NCBI GenBank assembly: GCA_947455425.1
Contig: CANGOT010000004.1
Coordinates: 1 to 32,916, forward strand
From: Chitinophagaceae bacterium
GTDB lineage: Bacteria > Bacteroidota > Bacteroidia > Chitinophagales > Chitinophagaceae
Direction of reading: 5' to 3'
DNA: 32,916 nucleotides
Shown here one piece after another: positions 9,967-19,644 of the stretch. The notes beneath the pieces were generated by a model, which was given only the letters and a program-made list of their open reading frames with translations, ran no database searches and was not told where the DNA came from. Position 1 is the stretch's first letter. Each line of letters starts with the position of its first letter. Position numbers and translations under genes: made by a program.

Positions 9967-11823
9967 TTATCCATTTGCAGAAACAAAATCTGGCTTTTTT
10001 ATATACTGGCTATTGTATTTAAATCGAAGGTCTGATCTAAAATCGATTCTGTAATGTTGCATTCCTGGATTAATACGAGGAAAGTAGTTAAATCTTGCTT
10101 CTATGGTTCCAAAAATAAGTGCTTCATTTCTTGTTCTCAGGCCAGCACCCAAACTGCTATAAAAATCTCCTTTAAAAAAGTTTTCGGCTGTTGGTATTAA
10201 AAAACAACCGTTGCCAAAAATAAAAGGTGCGAATCTACATCCAAGTAATTTCCACCTACTATATAAAACAGTCTCTCGTTTTAGCGTTACACGTGTTTCT
10301 GCAGCAATATTTCCATTTGAAATTTCTGGCAAACCAAAAGTGCTACTTAAATACAATGGCTGATCAAGTGTTGTGCGAATTTGTTGTGTAACTCCAAAAT
10401 TAGTGAAGTTTCTGATCCCTGATTTTTTGCCAATTTTTTTTAATTTGCTAAAGTATTCCAAATTAAAAAGCAAGTTAATATCTTCATAACGTGAGTTATA
10501 AATAAAACCACCAGCCCTCAGTGTATAATTGTAATAATTTCCTTTTCTGCCAAAATAATTTCTGCCGAAATCAACCCCATAATACGGTCTTGGGCGATTT
10601 TGTTTATTTGTCCAGCCACCAATAATACTCAGGCTAAATCCTTCAGGAACGTCTTCTTGTCTGCCAAAACCATAAATGTATTTTGTTTTATAGAAGTTTT
10701 GTTTGAAAATATTGATGGCACCCAATACTCCGGTAATATTTGCATACACATAGTTGTAAGTGTATTGATATAATCCAGGCACTTGTTGAAATTGATGGTG
10801 CAAAACTCTTAATGCAATAAATTCTCTAACGCGTCTTTGAACATTTTTTTGGAGTAATTTTTTGCACCCTAGGTTAAAGCCTCCCCAGGCATCAAAATCT
10901 ACATACTCATAATTAAACTGACTTTTATAAATCGAATCAACTACATAATTATTAGATGTTCGATGCCAGGATAAATCAATGGTTCCAGAGAAAGCCATAT
11001 AAGGACTCACTAATGGCCTGTCGAGTTTTATGTAAGTGTAGCTTTCTTCAGGCTTACCGCTGCTAAACGCTGTATTAAAACTTTTAAAACCAATAGAAAA
11101 ATCGGTGAAGGAGCCTAATATATTTCTTTGTAAAACCTCGCCACCATATCCCATTTTAGGTCCTCTTGTCTCATCATACAAAGTTTTGAAAGCTATTTTT
11201 GTTGCATTACCTAAGAAATTTTCTTCTCGTAACTCTGCATCAAAACTCGTTGTGCCACTAATGTTTGCACTGCCACCAATTGAAAAAACGTCTTTAGTGA
11301 AAACATACACATCAACAGCATTATCAATATTGGCTGGTTTAACAGAAATTTTTGCATCTTGCAAATAAACCTGCTCTCGTAAATGCCTTTCATTATCGGC
11401 TAGTAAATAGGGTTGTAATTTATCTCCTTCTTTAAAAAAGAGGTTATTGCGAATATTACTTTCTCGTGTTTTTTTATGGAACTTATTGGCAATATTGACT
11501 ACAAAATTTCTTCTTCTACGAGCTGTATCATTGATATCCTGATTGAGTTCCAAACTAATAATATATATTCTTCTAATGGGTAGTCCATTGTACCTGTTAA
11601 AGGGTAAGTTGTTTTTGATGGTACCCATTTTTGTCAGCTCAGGCTTAGGCTTATCTGCGGTAATACTTTTGCCTAATTTGCCTAAAATTCCTTTTTGTTT
11701 TGCAAGAAAAAAACTATCGTATACGAAATCTAAACTATCTTTTTGTGCAAATAATTGACTAGCTGTTATTGAAAGAAAGAAAATAGAAGCTACTAAAAAA
11801 GAAGGCCTCACGAAACTGTTCAT
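9967..11823 (-). CDS. POTRA/Omp85-like outer membrane protein
   Basis: Signal peptide (MNSFVRPSFLVASIFFLSITASQLFA), POTRA-like FKEGDKLQPYLLADNERHLREQVYLQDAKISV, and a long beta-barrel-like C-terminal region. Confidence 0.65.
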   Translation of the reverse strand: MNSFVRPSFLVASIFFLSITASQLFAQKDSLDFVYDSFFLAKQKGILGKLGKSITADKPKPELTKMGTIKNNLPFNRYNGLPIRRIYIISLELNQDINDTARRRRNFVVNIANKFHKKTRESNIRNNLFFKEGDKLQPYLLADNERHLREQVYLQDAKISVKPANIDNAVDVYVFTKDVFSIGGSANISGTTSFDAELREENFLGNATKIAFKTLYDETRGPKMGYGGEVLQRNILGSFTDFSIGFKSFNTAFSSGKPEESYTYIKLDRPLVSPYMAFSGTIDLSWHRTSNNYVVDSIYKSQFNYEYVDFDAWGGFNLGCKKLLQKNVQRRVREFIALRVLHHQFQQVPGLYQYTYNYVYANITGVLGAINIFKQNFYKTKYIYGFGRQEDVPEGFSLSIIGGWTNKQNRPRPYYGVDFGRNYFGRKGNYYNYTLRAGGFIYNSRYEDINLLFNLEYFSKLKKIGKKSGIRNFTNFGVTQQIRTTLDQPLYLSSTFGLPEISNGNIAAETRVTLKRETVLYSRWKLLGCRFAPFIFGNGCFLIPTAENFFKGDFYSSLGAGLRTRNEALIFGTIEARFNYFPRINPGMQHYRIDFRSDLRFKYNSQYIKKPDFVSANG

Positions 11824-11827
11824 TGCT

Positions 11828-11860
11828 GCGAAAATATCACTTTAAAAACTTGGTTTCAAA
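11828..11860 (-). promoter_or_regulatory. Bacteroidota-type promoter for the 618-aa outer membrane protein
   Basis: Minus strand: TTTG (11860-11857), 20 nt, TATTTTCG (11836-11829). Compare the Bacteroidota -33 TTTG / -7 TAnnTTTG consensus. ATG follows at 11823. Confidence 0.55.
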
Positions 11861-14170
11861 TTACTTTTTCATAATACCCAACATCAATACAGGTAACAAA
11901 ATCAGGTTTGTTATTGTGCCAATTATTAATGTTAAAGAAGTTAACCAACCTAATGATTGTGTGCCGCCAAAACTACTAAAGCAAAATATTATAAATCCAG
12001 CAATTAATACCAATGATGTATAAATGATGCTAACACCAGTATGTTTAATGGATTGAACCAAGGTTGACTGAACATTATTATTATAATGAGGAAGTTCTTG
12101 TCGATAATTTACCAGAAAACGAATTGTTACATCAATTACAATCCCTAATGCTACACTAAAAACCAAAACAGTACTAGGTTTTAGTGAAATTCCAACCCAG
12201 CCCATTACGCCAGCTGTAACAACTAAAGGAATAATATTTGGAATTAGCGAACAAAGTAACACTCTGAATGAACGAAACAAATACAACATACAACATGCAA
12301 TTAGAATAAAGGCATAAATAATACTTTCTTTCAATCCATTAATAATAAATGTAGAGCCTTCAAGAAATGTTACACTGCTACCTGTGAATGTGATATTGTA
12401 TTTTGTTGAATCAAAAATTTCTTTGCCTTTCTTTTCAAAATCGGCAATCAATAAAGGCAATTGCTTACTACCAATATCTTTCATATTTACTGATATTCTG
12501 GCAAGTTGTCTATTGCTATCAATAAAATTATTCATCAACGCACCAATACCTTTTTTGTTTATTGGATTATTGTTTTTTTCTGGTTGCATATATTGACTCA
12601 TTAAAGCCATCTCTGCCATTCCATTTGGAATGGAATAACTATTACTGTCTCCATCAAAATACGCTTGTTTAGAAAATTTTAAACCTTCAATAAAACTCAA
12701 AGGTTTTGCTGTGTAAGGGTTTGAGTCGATATAGTTACTAAACTCTTCTATTTTTTCAATCGGTTGCATACTGCGTTGCAAGCCTTTTTTCTTTTTAGTA
12801 TCAACAACAATTTCTAATGGCATAATACCCTTAAAGTTTGTTTCAAACCATTTTAAATCGGTATATATAATATCTTTTTTAGGCAAATCATCAACAATAA
12901 ATCCTTCTTTTTTTAGACGAAAGATTCCTGCAATTGAAATAGAAACAATTATAACAGTGACAATGTATACCCATTTTGAGTGATGAAAAGCCCATCGTTC
13001 TATTTTTATCAAAACCTTCTCTAGCAAGCGATTCTCCAGATATCGCATTTCCTTCGCGGTAGGAGGTTTTAAAAAACTTAAAACAGATGGAATGAATAGC
13101 AGCGAAATAAAAAATAGTGCTAAAATATTAATGCCACTGACGTACCCAAACTCTTTTAATAAACCACTTTTAGTAAATGCAAATACCGCAAAACCAATAG
13201 CAGCAGCAATATTGCAGAACAAAGTCACAACACCCATCTTCCCAATCATTGTATAAAGAGAAAATTCTTTATCGTTACTTTGTTTGTAGCAGGCATGATA
13301 TTTATTCAAAAAATAAATACAGTTTGGAACACCAATAACAACCACCAAAGGTGGAATCAATGCCGTTAACAGGGTAATTTTATATCCAAACAAAACCATT
13401 GTTCCCAAACTCCATAATACACCCATTGCAACCACAGCAAGGCTCATAAACATTGCACTTAATGACCGGAAAAACAACAATAACACCAATGCAGATAAAA
13501 CTAGTGAAGCAATTAAAAAGTAATTCATCTCATTTTTTAATCTATCGGCAATTCTTGTTCTAATGAAAGGCAACCCACTAATATGTACTTTGATATTTGT
13601 TTGCTTTTCAAAAGCAGCAACTGTATCAACAATACTGTTTATAAGCTTTGTACGAGCTTTACTCATTGCTGTATCTTTATTTACTGTAACACCAAGTAAA
13701 TAAGAGTTTGCCTCAGCATTGTATAATAAGTTTTTATAAATAGGCAGGTTTTTAAATACTGCAACTTCACTATCTAACTTATTGGCATCTGTAAATATTT
13801 TTTGAGATATGAATTTAGATTGAAGCGTATCCTTAACTAGTGTAACGGCCTCTGGTATTGACATTACAGATTTTACAGCACTGATTTTTTCGAGCGATTT
13901 ATGCAAATCTGCATACTTTGGAAATATATCCTTAGTGAATAATTTATCAGTTTCAATACCGATTACAACGAGGTTATTATCTGCTCCAAATTGTTTTACG
14001 AATTGTTGGTATGCTGCAAATTTTTTATTGTCTTCAGGGACAGCTTTATTGGTATCGTAGCTTATTTCAATTTTTGTAGTTTTCCATCCCATGAAAATGG
14101 TGATAATAAATAATATGATGAGTGATGGAATACGATATTGTATTATTTTTTTTCCTAAACTATACCACAT
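11861..14170 (-). CDS. MMPL/RND-superfamily transporter (HpnN-like exporter)
   Basis: Two RND repeats with large periplasmic loops and TM clusters (FLIASLVLSALVLLLFFRSLSAMFMSLAVVAMGVLWSLGTM; FSVALGIVIDVTIRFLVNYRQE). ATG at 14170 (MWYSLGKKIIQYRIPSLI) likelier than 14218. Confidence 0.88.
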   Translation of the reverse strand: MWYSLGKKIIQYRIPSLIILFIITIFMGWKTTKIEISYDTNKAVPEDNKKFAAYQQFVKQFGADNNLVVIGIETDKLFTKDIFPKYADLHKSLEKISAVKSVMSIPEAVTLVKDTLQSKFISQKIFTDANKLDSEVAVFKNLPIYKNLLYNAEANSYLLGVTVNKDTAMSKARTKLINSIVDTVAAFEKQTNIKVHISGLPFIRTRIADRLKNEMNYFLIASLVLSALVLLLFFRSLSAMFMSLAVVAMGVLWSLGTMVLFGYKITLLTALIPPLVVVIGVPNCIYFLNKYHACYKQSNDKEFSLYTMIGKMGVVTLFCNIAAAIGFAVFAFTKSGLLKEFGYVSGINILALFFISLLFIPSVLSFLKPPTAKEMRYLENRLLEKVLIKIERWAFHHSKWVYIVTVIIVSISIAGIFRLKKEGFIVDDLPKKDIIYTDLKWFETNFKGIMPLEIVVDTKKKKGLQRSMQPIEKIEEFSNYIDSNPYTAKPLSFIEGLKFSKQAYFDGDSNSYSIPNGMAEMALMSQYMQPEKNNNPINKKGIGALMNNFIDSNRQLARISVNMKDIGSKQLPLLIADFEKKGKEIFDSTKYNITFTGSSVTFLEGSTFIINGLKESIIYAFILIACCMLYLFRSFRVLLCSLIPNIIPLVVTAGVMGWVGISLKPSTVLVFSVALGIVIDVTIRFLVNYRQELPHYNNNVQSTLVQSIKHTGVSIIYTSLVLIAGFIIFCFSSFGGTQSLGWLTSLTLIIGTITNLILLPVLMLGIMKK

Positions 14171-14321
14171 AATTGTTGCTATTGCTTGCCTGCAAAGAAA
14201 AGGATAATGTAGCCCCAACCCTATAGGGAATCTAATTCAAATGAAATTTTAACAAATTACTTAAATAATAAATAGACTCCATACTCAAGTTAGCTATTTT
14301 CGCAAACTTAAATTTTAACTT

Positions 14322-14864
14322 ATGTTACAAGCAACTTTAAAAAAGAATGATGTTAAAGCAAAATGGTTAATTGGCATTTTTTCGTTTGTGGTATTCGCTG
14401 TTGTTGTTGCTTTGGGTAAAATTAAATTAGATATAAAACTTGACTTTGATGTGCACATTTTTGCACTTATCAATGCAATTATAAATTCACTGGTTGCAGT
14501 GCTTTTAGTGGCTGCATTAATAGCTGTTAAACAAAGAAAATATGGGCTTCACAAAAAACTAATGCTTGGGTCATTAATACTATCCATTCTATTTTTAGTG
14601 AGTTATATTTCTCATCATCTTTTAAGTGGAGATACAAAGTTTGGAGGAGAGGGATTCATTAGAACCATCTATTTTATTATTCTTTCAACACATATTTTTT
14701 TAGCTGCTGTTATCCTTCCTTTTATTCTCTTCACAACTTACAGAGCAATGATTGCAGAGTTTCCTGCTCATAAAAAACTAGCCAAAATAACATTTCCACT
14801 TTGGTTGTATGTTGCAATTACAGGTCCAATAGTTTATTTATTAATTAGTCCTTATTATCACTAA
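14322..14864 (+). CDS. DUF420 family membrane protein
   Basis: Multi-TM protein with FALINAIINSLVAVLLVAALIAVKQRKYGLHKKLML...SYISHHLLSGDTKFGG...ILSTHIFLAAVILPFILFT, a DUF420 signature layout. Confidence 0.85.
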   Translation: MLQATLKKNDVKAKWLIGIFSFVVFAVVVALGKIKLDIKLDFDVHIFALINAIINSLVAVLLVAALIAVKQRKYGLHKKLMLGSLILSILFLVSYISHHLLSGDTKFGGEGFIRTIYFIILSTHIFLAAVILPFILFTTYRAMIAEFPAHKKLAKITFPLWLYVAITGPIVYLLISPYYH

Positions 14865-15741
14865 TATTTATTTTATCAAATAAATCATCATTTAGCTCCA
14901 TACGTTTTGATATGTCAGTTAAATTAGCTAAACGCTGTACCGAATATGGAATGGTGTCCAGTCCATCACAATAACGTTTTACATAAAAAAATATTCCTAT
15001 TAAACTGCTTGCAGCAATTTCTTCTTTGTGTGTAACCCAGCTTGTAACATACAATGAAATAGCAATTACAGCAGTTACAATAATACCCATTAATCCAAAG
15101 TTCCAAGCTTCCTGATCACTGATTTTTATTTGCCAAAGCCTTAGTTTATTATAGTGACGTTTAATAGATAATGGATTGCTGGTACCAATGATATCAACCT
15201 GAATTTCTAGCTCGTCATTTCTTTTTTTAGTTAATCTATTCATTTTTTTTCCATAGAAATAACTTATAACAGTAACGGGTATCATTACGGTTAAACAGAT
15301 AAAAACAACTTTAATATCGTAAAAGCAAAGCATGATTAATGAACCGATTATATTAAATGCAGCTTCGATTACATATACCAAATCAAACTCTAAAAAATCA
15401 ATAAACTCTCTGGCTAAATTACTGTGTGCACTCAGTTTGGATACATCTTTTTGATCGTATTTTCTACTCAAAAGCCTGCTAACAAAAGACGTGTAAATGC
15501 CTGTGTAGGTTCTCGTATCAACCCTGTGACGGATTGTGCCAACAGTAATCCAAATAATATAGATTGCAATCAACTCAAACAAAGCTGTATTACGTCCATA
15601 AATTAACCCATCAATAGCTTTTGCTATATAATCTGGTTGTAACAACAAAGCTATCATTTCAATAGAAAATAATGAATAGGTTAGCACCAACTGCCATTTG
15701 TGTTTTAAAAAAATGGCTTTAAATATTTTCAGTTTCGGCAT
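14845..15741 (-). CDS. Stand-alone ABC transporter six-transmembrane domain protein, no NBD seen
   Basis: ABC exporter TMD-like (LVLTYSLFSIEMIALLLQPDYIAKAIDGLI, TRTYTGIYTSFVSRLLSRKYDQKDVSKLSAHSNLAREFIDFLEFDLVYVIEAAFNIIGSLIML). No Walker A or ABC signature follows. Confidence 0.75.
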   Translation of the reverse strand: MPKLKIFKAIFLKHKWQLVLTYSLFSIEMIALLLQPDYIAKAIDGLIYGRNTALFELIAIYIIWITVGTIRHRVDTRTYTGIYTSFVSRLLSRKYDQKDVSKLSAHSNLAREFIDFLEFDLVYVIEAAFNIIGSLIMLCFYDIKVVFICLTVMIPVTVISYFYGKKMNRLTKKRNDELEIQVDIIGTSNPLSIKRHYNKLRLWQIKISDQEAWNFGLMGIIVTAVIAISLYVTSWVTHKEEIAASSLIGIFFYVKRYCDGLDTIPYSVQRLANLTDISKRMELNDDLFDKINISDNKD

Positions 15742-15960
15742 AAATGATTTCTTTGAAATGGATACTTATACGTTTATTTATTATTGTTTAACTATCGATT
15801 TGTTTTTAATGAAAGCTTTATTATAACTGCATTTCAGACTGTAGCATTCAATGTGCAGGTAATTTAGCAAATATAAGATCCGAATCTAAATGTCATTATC
15901 ATTAGGGTTTTCAGCTAATTTGAATTTGAAAAATATGCATCTTCGCCAAAATATTTTGCT

Positions 15961-16740
15961 ATGTCATATACTACACTACTCACACATTTAGAAAATAATA
16001 TTCTTACTATCACCATTAACCGACCAGATAAACTCAATGCTCTAAACAGAGATGTATTCACAGATTTGAGTAATGTTGTTGATGAAATTGAAAATACTGC
16101 TGAAATTAAATCTGCCATCATCATTGGTTCTGGCACAAAAGCATTTGTTGCTGGTGCTGATATTACAGAGTTTAATAGTTTAAATCTTGAAGAAGCAAAA
16201 GCATTATCAAAACGTGGACAAGATATTTTCTTTAAAATAGAAAACTGTGGCAAACCTATTATTGCTTGTGTAAATGGTTTTGCATTAGGCGGTGGTTGTG
16301 AATTGGCAATGAGTTGTCATTTTAGATTGGCCAGTGACAATGCAAAGTTTGGACAGCCTGAAGTGAATCTAGGTTTGATTCCTGGCTATGGTGGCACTCA
16401 AAGATTGGCTCAGTTAATAGGAAAAGGACGAGCCATTGAATTGCTCATTTCTGCAAATATGATTGATGCAAATTCTGCATTAAATTATGGCTTGGTAAAT
16501 TATGTAACTACGCAAGAAGAGTTATTGCCAAAAGCTATTGCAATACTTACCAACATCAATACAAAAGCACCAATTGCTATTGCTAATTGCATTAAAACAA
16601 CCAATGCCATTTTTGATGAAACAAAAAATGGATTTGAAGAAGAAATAAATGCCTTTGGTAATTGCTTTGAAACCCTTGATATGAAAGAAGGAACAACAGC
16701 TTTCTTGGAAAAAAGAAAGGCAGTATTTGTTGGAAAATAG
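15961..16740 (+). CDS. Enoyl-CoA hydratase/isomerase (crotonase) family protein
   Basis: INRPDKLNALN, KAFVAGADI, GFALGGGCELAMSCHFRLAS, AKFGQPEVNLGLIPGYGGTQRL. Confidence 0.95.
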   Translation: MSYTTLLTHLENNILTITINRPDKLNALNRDVFTDLSNVVDEIENTAEIKSAIIIGSGTKAFVAGADITEFNSLNLEEAKALSKRGQDIFFKIENCGKPIIACVNGFALGGGCELAMSCHFRLASDNAKFGQPEVNLGLIPGYGGTQRLAQLIGKGRAIELLISANMIDANSALNYGLVNYVTTQEELLPKAIAILTNINTKAPIAIANCIKTTNAIFDETKNGFEEEINAFGNCFETLDMKEGTTAFLEKRKAVFVGK

Positions 16741-16775
16741 TATTTACGCAGAATTTTTATTACATATTTTAAAGC

Positions 16776-16805
16776 AAACCTCGACACATTTCGAGGTTTT
16801 TCTTT
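16776..16805 (+). terminator. Rho-independent terminator of the enoyl-CoA hydratase gene
   Basis: AAACCTCGA (16776-16784), CACATT loop, TCGAGGTTT (16791-16799), then TTCTTTCTT. Confidence 0.8.
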
Positions 16806-17099
16806 CTTCACACCTATTTGTGAAAAAAATATGGATAAACTCAAAATCTGTTAATAAATGTACTAATCCTGTTAACTACTATGTTAGCTACTACTCCCTT
16901 TTGTTAATTAGAAATAAAAAAAGTGGAAATGTGTGAATTTAAATTCTAACAAATATTCATCTTCACTTATGATGCGTATTGATTTTGCAAGCCTATTTTC
17001 GCCGTCTTAATTCTAGTTAATAATTTCTTCATCTTAAGAAATTTATTTCTGGAATATTAACAGAAAGAATAGTTAAACCCCATTACATAAGCAACATAC

Positions 17100-18680
17100 A
17101 TGGAACTTACGAATATAAATAGAGACAGAAAAAAACGCAAACCAAGTGTAGATTTAAGCACAATGGTTTATGGCAAAATTCCACCGCAGGCAAGAGAGCT
17201 TGAGGAAGCTGTTTTAGGTGCAATCATGCTTGAAAAAAGTGCATTTGATAGTTTAGTAGATACTAATTTAAAACCTGAATGTTTTTATGTAGAAGCACAT
17301 CAAATTATTTATACTGCAATGCAAGATATGCAGCAACGTGGTGTGCCTATTGATATTTTAACAGTAGTTGAAGAATTAAAACGCAAAGAACAACTTGAGT
17401 ATGTTGGTGGTCCTTATTATGTGAGCAAGCTAACCAATATGGTTGTAAGTACTGCAAATATTGATGCTCACGCAAGAATTATTCTTCAAAAATTTATTCA
17501 AAGAGAACTGATAAAAATTAGCGGTGAAATTATTGGCGATGCTTATGAAGATAGTACTGATGTTTTTGATTTGCTTGATGAAAGCGAAACAAAAATGTTC
17601 AACATCACCAATAATTACCTAAAGAAAAACTTTGAGGAAATTAGTAGTGTGCTTGCAAAAACTATTAATAGAATTGATGATTTAAGAAATCAGAAAGATG
17701 ATATCAGTGGCGTGCCTAGTGGTTTTGCAACCTTAGACAGAGTAACTTTTGGTTGGCAGCCTACCGATTTAATTATTCTAGCAGCACGTCCATCTGTGGG
17801 TAAAACAGCTTTTGCATTAAATCTGGCTCGTAATGCTGCATTACACCCTACAAAACCTGTTGGTGTAGGATTTTTTAGCTTAGAGATGAGTGCCAGTCAA
17901 TTGGTGCAACGTATTCTAAGTGCCGAGAGTGAAATACATATGGAAAAAATTTCTCGTGGTAAATTAGAAGATTACGAGTATCAGCAACTGCATACAAAAG
18001 GTATTAAAAAACTTGAAACAGCACCACTTTATATTGATGATACTGCTGCTTTAAACATCTTTGAGTTTAGAGCAAAAGCAAGACGATTGGTTCATAAACA
18101 CAATGTTGGAATTATTATTATTGACTATTTGCAATTGATGAGTGGCAGTGGCGATAAAAACGGCAATCGTGAGCAAGAAATTAGTAATATCTCTAGAAAC
18201 TTAAAGGCATTAGCTAAAGAGCTGAATGTTCCAATTATTGCTCTTTCACAGTTAAGTCGTGCTGTGGAAACAAGAAAAGAAAGCAATAAAATGCCACAGT
18301 TGAGTGACCTTAGAGAATCGGGTGCTATTGAGCAGGATGCCGATATGGTAATGTTTATTTATCGTCCAGAATATTATGAAGTAACTGCCAACGAAAATGG
18401 AGAAAGCACCAAAGGCGAAACACATATTCGTATCGCAAAACATAGAAATGGTTCTTTAGAATTAATAAAACTTCGTGCATTACTTCACATTCAAAAGTTT
18501 GAAGAATGGGATGGCAATGATAATATGGGTGGTATGATGGGTGGTGGAACCTGGAAGCCTATAACCCCATCTCCAATTGGTACCGCACCAAGTAATGAAG
18601 GGGGTAAATTTTTTGTGCAAGGAAGTAAAATGAATAGTGGAGATTTTGATGAAGGCTTTGATAGTGATGCACCATTTTAG
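17100..18680 (+). CDS. dnaB: Replicative DNA helicase
   Basis: PPQARELEEAVLGAIML, GVPSGFATLDRVTFGWQPTDLIILAARPSVGKTAFALN (Walker A), IIIIDYLQLMSG, SQLSRAVETR...PQLSDLRESGAIEQDADMVMFIYRPEYY. Confidence 0.97.
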   Translation: MELTNINRDRKKRKPSVDLSTMVYGKIPPQARELEEAVLGAIMLEKSAFDSLVDTNLKPECFYVEAHQIIYTAMQDMQQRGVPIDILTVVEELKRKEQLEYVGGPYYVSKLTNMVVSTANIDAHARIILQKFIQRELIKISGEIIGDAYEDSTDVFDLLDESETKMFNITNNYLKKNFEEISSVLAKTINRIDDLRNQKDDISGVPSGFATLDRVTFGWQPTDLIILAARPSVGKTAFALNLARNAALHPTKPVGVGFFSLEMSASQLVQRILSAESEIHMEKISRGKLEDYEYQQLHTKGIKKLETAPLYIDDTAALNIFEFRAKARRLVHKHNVGIIIIDYLQLMSGSGDKNGNREQEISNISRNLKALAKELNVPIIALSQLSRAVETRKESNKMPQLSDLRESGAIEQDADMVMFIYRPEYYEVTANENGESTKGETHIRIAKHRNGSLELIKLRALLHIQKFEEWDGNDNMGGMMGGGTWKPITPSPIGTAPSNEGGKFFVQGSKMNSGDFDEGFDSDAPF

Positions 18681-18696
18681 ATATTACCACAAATAT

Positions 18697-18776
18697 TTTA
18701 ACCATATAAGACACAAAAGTTCACATAAGAAATTAATATAGATAACTTATGTTTACTTATGATTCTTATGTGGTTC
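18697..18776. repeat. Word-like inverted repeat built from CTTATG(T)/ACATAAG variants
   Basis: Arms CACATAAGAA (18722-18731) and TTCTTATGTG (18763-18772). Additional variants ACCATATAAG, AACTTATG and TACTTATG lie in and around the arms. Confidence 0.6.
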
Positions 18777-18802
18777 AATAAAATCTTTATTTGTCAAACC
18801 CA

Positions 18803-19504
18803 ATGCAACTACCTTACTTCTACCAAAATAATATCGATACCTCAAAAACACAACTTGTTTTAAGCGAAGAAACAAGCAAACATTGTGTGCAGGTATTGCG
18901 AATGAAAGCAGGGGAGCAATTGCAATTAACCAATGGTATTGGTGATTTATTTACTGCTGAAATTATTGCTGCCGAAAAAAGAAACTGCATTGTTAAAATA
19001 CTTCAAACAGTAAACAATAAACCTCAAACCAAAAAGGTTTCTATTGCAATATCTATTTTAAAAAACGCCAGCAGATTTGAATGGTTTTTAGAGAAGGCAA
19101 CCGAGATTGGCATAACCGAAATTATTCCTATTATCAGCAAAAGAACCGAGCGACAACATTTTAGATTTGATAGAATGAACAGCATTTTAATTGCTGCTAT
19201 GTTGCAAAGCCAGCAAACATTTTTGCCACTACTTCACGAACCCATTTTATACAATGAAATCTTCAAATCATTAAACTATCAAACCAAACTGATTGCCCAT
19301 TGCGAAGAAGATAAAAAGACTTCACTAAAAGAAATAAACCTCAGCAATAACACGCAAATTTTAATAGGCCCAGAGGGAGATTTTACTCCAGACGAAATTG
19401 CCCTCGCATTGCAAAATAATTATCTGCCAGTTACACTTGGCAACACAAGATTAAGAACAGAAACAGCAGGTGTTGTTGCTGCAACATTGTTAGTGAATGG
19501 GTAA
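18803..19504 (+). CDS. rsmE: 16S rRNA (uracil(1498)-N(3))-methyltransferase
   Basis: HCVQVLRMKAGEQLQLTNGIGDLF, LEKATEIGITEIIPIISKRTE, ILIGPEGDFTPDEI, VTLGNTRLRTETAGVVA. ATG at 18803 preferred over TTG 18791. Confidence 0.95.
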   Translation: MQLPYFYQNNIDTSKTQLVLSEETSKHCVQVLRMKAGEQLQLTNGIGDLFTAEIIAAEKRNCIVKILQTVNNKPQTKKVSIAISILKNASRFEWFLEKATEIGITEIIPIISKRTERQHFRFDRMNSILIAAMLQSQQTFLPLLHEPILYNEIFKSLNYQTKLIAHCEEDKKTSLKEINLSNNTQILIGPEGDFTPDEIALALQNNYLPVTLGNTRLRTETAGVVAATLLVNG

Positions 19505-19644
19505 TGGCTGCAATTTTTTAACTAAGTTGGTTTTTTAAATTCTGCTATATAAGTAGTTTGTTTTGTTAATATATAAGTACATTTTTTAGTTATTTCCGCC
19601 TTCAATATTAAATTTGTTCAGGAGCTTTGATATAATTACTTGCT

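Noticed and set aside
15915-16253. 112-aa minus-strand ORF
   Set aside because: Antisense of the crotonase gene 5' half; low-quality composition.
16500-16844. 114-aa minus-strand ORF
   Set aside because: Antisense of the crotonase gene, running through its terminator hairpin; no family resemblance.
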